IMG/VR virus record: IMGVR_UViG_3300021425_000193
Span: 1-23,766 of that record
Direction: 5' to 3' (one strand)
From: a virus
DNA: 23,766 bases
Shown: positions 22,596 to 23,766 of the stretch, piece by piece
Layout of the letters: each line of letters opens with the position of its first letter
How positions within the stretch are numbered: the stretch's first letter is position 1
The notes under the pieces: model-generated
Told to the model about the DNA's origin: nothing
Seen by the model: only the letters and a program-made list of their open reading frames with translations
The model's database searches: none
Position numbers and translations under genes: made by a program

Positions 22596-23766
22596 ATGGC
22601 TGCCATAATTCTTTTAAAACGTTCGGACTCGGCGACTGCTCCCGCAGATGATGCCCTTCAGCGGGGTGAACCGGCATATACCTTTGCCACATCAACAGGC
22701 GGTGCACCGAATCCTAGCGTAATCGCTGGTGATAGATTATTCATCGGTGTTCCAGACGGAACTGGAAGCAGAGCAGCTATCATTGGTGGTGAGTACTACA
22801 CCAAGAAGATGGACCATACTCCAGGTGTTCTTCAAACAACGTTGGCATCTGATAACAACTACGGTACGGTCGTTCTTGTAGATAGTGAAGGTGTCATTGA
22901 CAAGTGGAGAGTAGATAATCTTCGCTTTGGTGAAAATGATAGCAACACAATTACGACCGCTAGCGGAAACCTGATTTTAAACTCACAGACAGGTGTAATT
23001 GAATTCAGCGGAGCCGTGCTGGACAGCATCAGCAGTGTCACTGCAGACTCCGCAACTTTTGACAAGATCACTGTAACTGGAACTGGCGCTAACATTACTG
23101 TTGCCAATCTAAATGTTACTGATTCTGCCAACATTGCGTTCTTTACAGCAGACTCCGCAAAGATCGATTCGGCAGAGATTGATGTTCTATACGTAACGGA
23201 CTCGGCATACGTAGTCAATAGAATCCGCACAGCATATGTCCTTGCAGACTCTGCAAAGATCGGCAGCCTGATATTTGACGGCACTAATATCCAGTCCACT
23301 TCAGACAGCGGTACGATTACGATTAATCCATGGCCAGTTGGAGATTCTGGCGAAGTAATCATTAAAGGTAACCTCAGGGTAGATGGTACCACTACAACTA
23401 TCAACTCAACTGAGCTTACTGTAAATGACATTAAGATCATTCTCGGCGACTCTGCTGGTCAGGCATCTGATCTCCAAGGTGCTGGTATTCAGATCGGTGA
23501 CTCAGCTAGCTGGGCAGGAGAAACTAACACTACACCACCTCAGCTTCTGTGGGATGATGGCAATGATAGGTTTGACTTTAATAGAAATGTTAGAGTCAAC
23601 AATGAGATTAATACTAACACTCTACGAGCAATCAATGTCATTACAACCGGTGTAGCTACTCTTGCCGGCCTGAATGTAAGTGACTCTGCGTATATTCCTA
23701 ATCTTAGAGCTGACAGCGCACATTTAGTAGATGTAGATATTGATTCTGGTCACGCTATTAGATTTA
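22596..23766 (+). CDS. Long tail-fibre-like protein, N-terminal part (runs off the window)
   Basis: An open frame from the ATG at 22596 has no stop to the right edge (390 codons). The start is MAAIILLKRSDSATAPADDA followed by LQRGEPAYTFATSTGG, the 'I.LKRS...A..P....L..GE.AYN' head of marine-phage tail fibres. Then comes YYTKKMDHTPGVLQTTLASD with DSEGVIDKWRVDNLRFG, again the fibre pattern 'YFT.L.DHTPG.L......DSN.KID...VDNL'. From ~145 on, short segments each end in a DSA tag (TADSATF, TDSANI, ADSAKI, TDSAYV, ADSAKIG, SDSAYI, ADSAHL). Nested in them is a segment of the type TTTINSTELTVNDIKIILGD, GAGIQIGDS and LLWDDGNDRFDFNRNVRVNN. These repeats suggest a trimeric fibrous shaft. The receptor-binding end is not in the window. 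Confidence 0.82.
   Translation, partial: MAAIILLKRSDSATAPADDALQRGEPAYTFATSTGGAPNPSVIAGDRLFIGVPDGTGSRAAIIGGEYYTKKMDHTPGVLQTTLASDNNYGTVVLVDSEGVIDKWRVDNLRFGENDSNTITTASGNLILNSQTGVIEFSGAVLDSISSVTADSATFDKITVTGTGANITVANLNVTDSANIAFFTADSAKIDSAEIDVLYVTDSAYVVNRIRTAYVLADSAKIGSLIFDGTNIQSTSDSGTITINPWPVGDSGEVIIKGNLRVDGTTTTINSTELTVNDIKIILGDSAGQASDLQGAGIQIGDSASWAGETNTTPPQLLWDDGNDRFDFNRNVRVNNEINTNTLRAINVITTGVATLAGLNVSDSAYIPNLRADSAHLVDVDIDSGHAIRF
23035..23725 (+). repeat. Degenerate DSA-tag repeats in the fibre shaft
   Basis: A short coding repeat around GACTCYGC (Asp-Ser-Ala) recurs irregularly, for example near 23047, 23152, 23203, 23251 and 23685, with a GACAGCGC variant near 23713. Units are spaced roughly 15-60 bases, with a gap where the 'TTINST..GAGIQIG' segment is inserted. 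The repetition is at the protein level; codons vary, so it is not a recent tandem duplication. Confidence 0.6.

Noticed and set aside
22859-23440. 193-codon open frame on the minus strand rich in AES-A repeats
   Set aside because: It is the mirror of the DSA-tag codons of the tail fibre on the plus strand; composition is explained by the repeats, there is no ribosome site, and all neighbours are on the plus strand.

Overview
The window is a contiguous stretch of the late structural region of a T4-like contractile-tailed bacteriophage (myovirus), almost certainly a marine or cyanophage-like relative rather than an enteric one. The evidence is a run of recognisable T4 baseplate proteins in near-T4 order (48-like, 53, 27-like, 5, 25, 6, 7-like, 8). 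Three perfect copies of the T4 late-promoter box TATAAATA lie in the only real intergenic gaps. Several small structural proteins and tail fibres also have sequence styles that recur in marine T4-like phages. All genes are on the + strand, and coding density is nearly complete: no gene-free stretch exceeds about 60 bases, and I see no tRNA, transposon, CRISPR array or integration site. The host cannot be read from the sequence.

Region A (1-7418) is the central hub and tail-tube base. It holds the end of a tube-cap protein (gp48-like), an enlarged wedge protein gp53, the gp27-like hub, and then a T4 gp5 that appears to be taken apart into separate genes. These are an OB-fold gene (2704-3252), a 99-residue gene (3252-3551), an AmpD-type amidase gene (3551-4834) and a gene joining an 'NPGN' peptidoglycan-associated-looking domain to the gp5/VgrG-type spike beta-helix (4834-6570). 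A further gene (6570-7418) carries what looks like a ligand-less M15 peptidase fold. Most junctions in this block are one-base TAATG overlaps, which implies translational coupling and a fixed subunit ratio.

Region B (7414-10833) starts at a late promoter and encodes the wedge: gp25, gp6 and a gp7-like protein. Region C (10847-15080) starts at a second late promoter and is an accessory, host-recognition-like cassette: a collar-type tail fibre, a conserved Cys-rich 104-residue protein, three small structural-style proteins and a beta-propeller protein with different codon use. Region D (15093-21822) returns to baseplate genes: gp8, a 1717-residue DUF4815-like baseplate/fibre-attachment protein with two extraordinary arginine-rich segments, and a 66-residue coiled-coil protein. 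Region E (21835-23766) begins at a third perfect late promoter and encodes two small structural-style proteins, then a tail fibre truncated by the window end.

Taken together, the products would build the phage baseplate: hub and spike (A), wedges (B, D) and receptor-binding appendages (C, E). The most unusual content is the hub. It has four peptidoglycan-hydrolase-like modules in consecutive genes, of which two look catalytically dead (a tail-lysozyme fold split over two genes with the catalytic Glu replaced, and an M15-like fold without zinc ligands) while the amidase looks intact. Functional names come from reading the proteins by eye; no database search was run.
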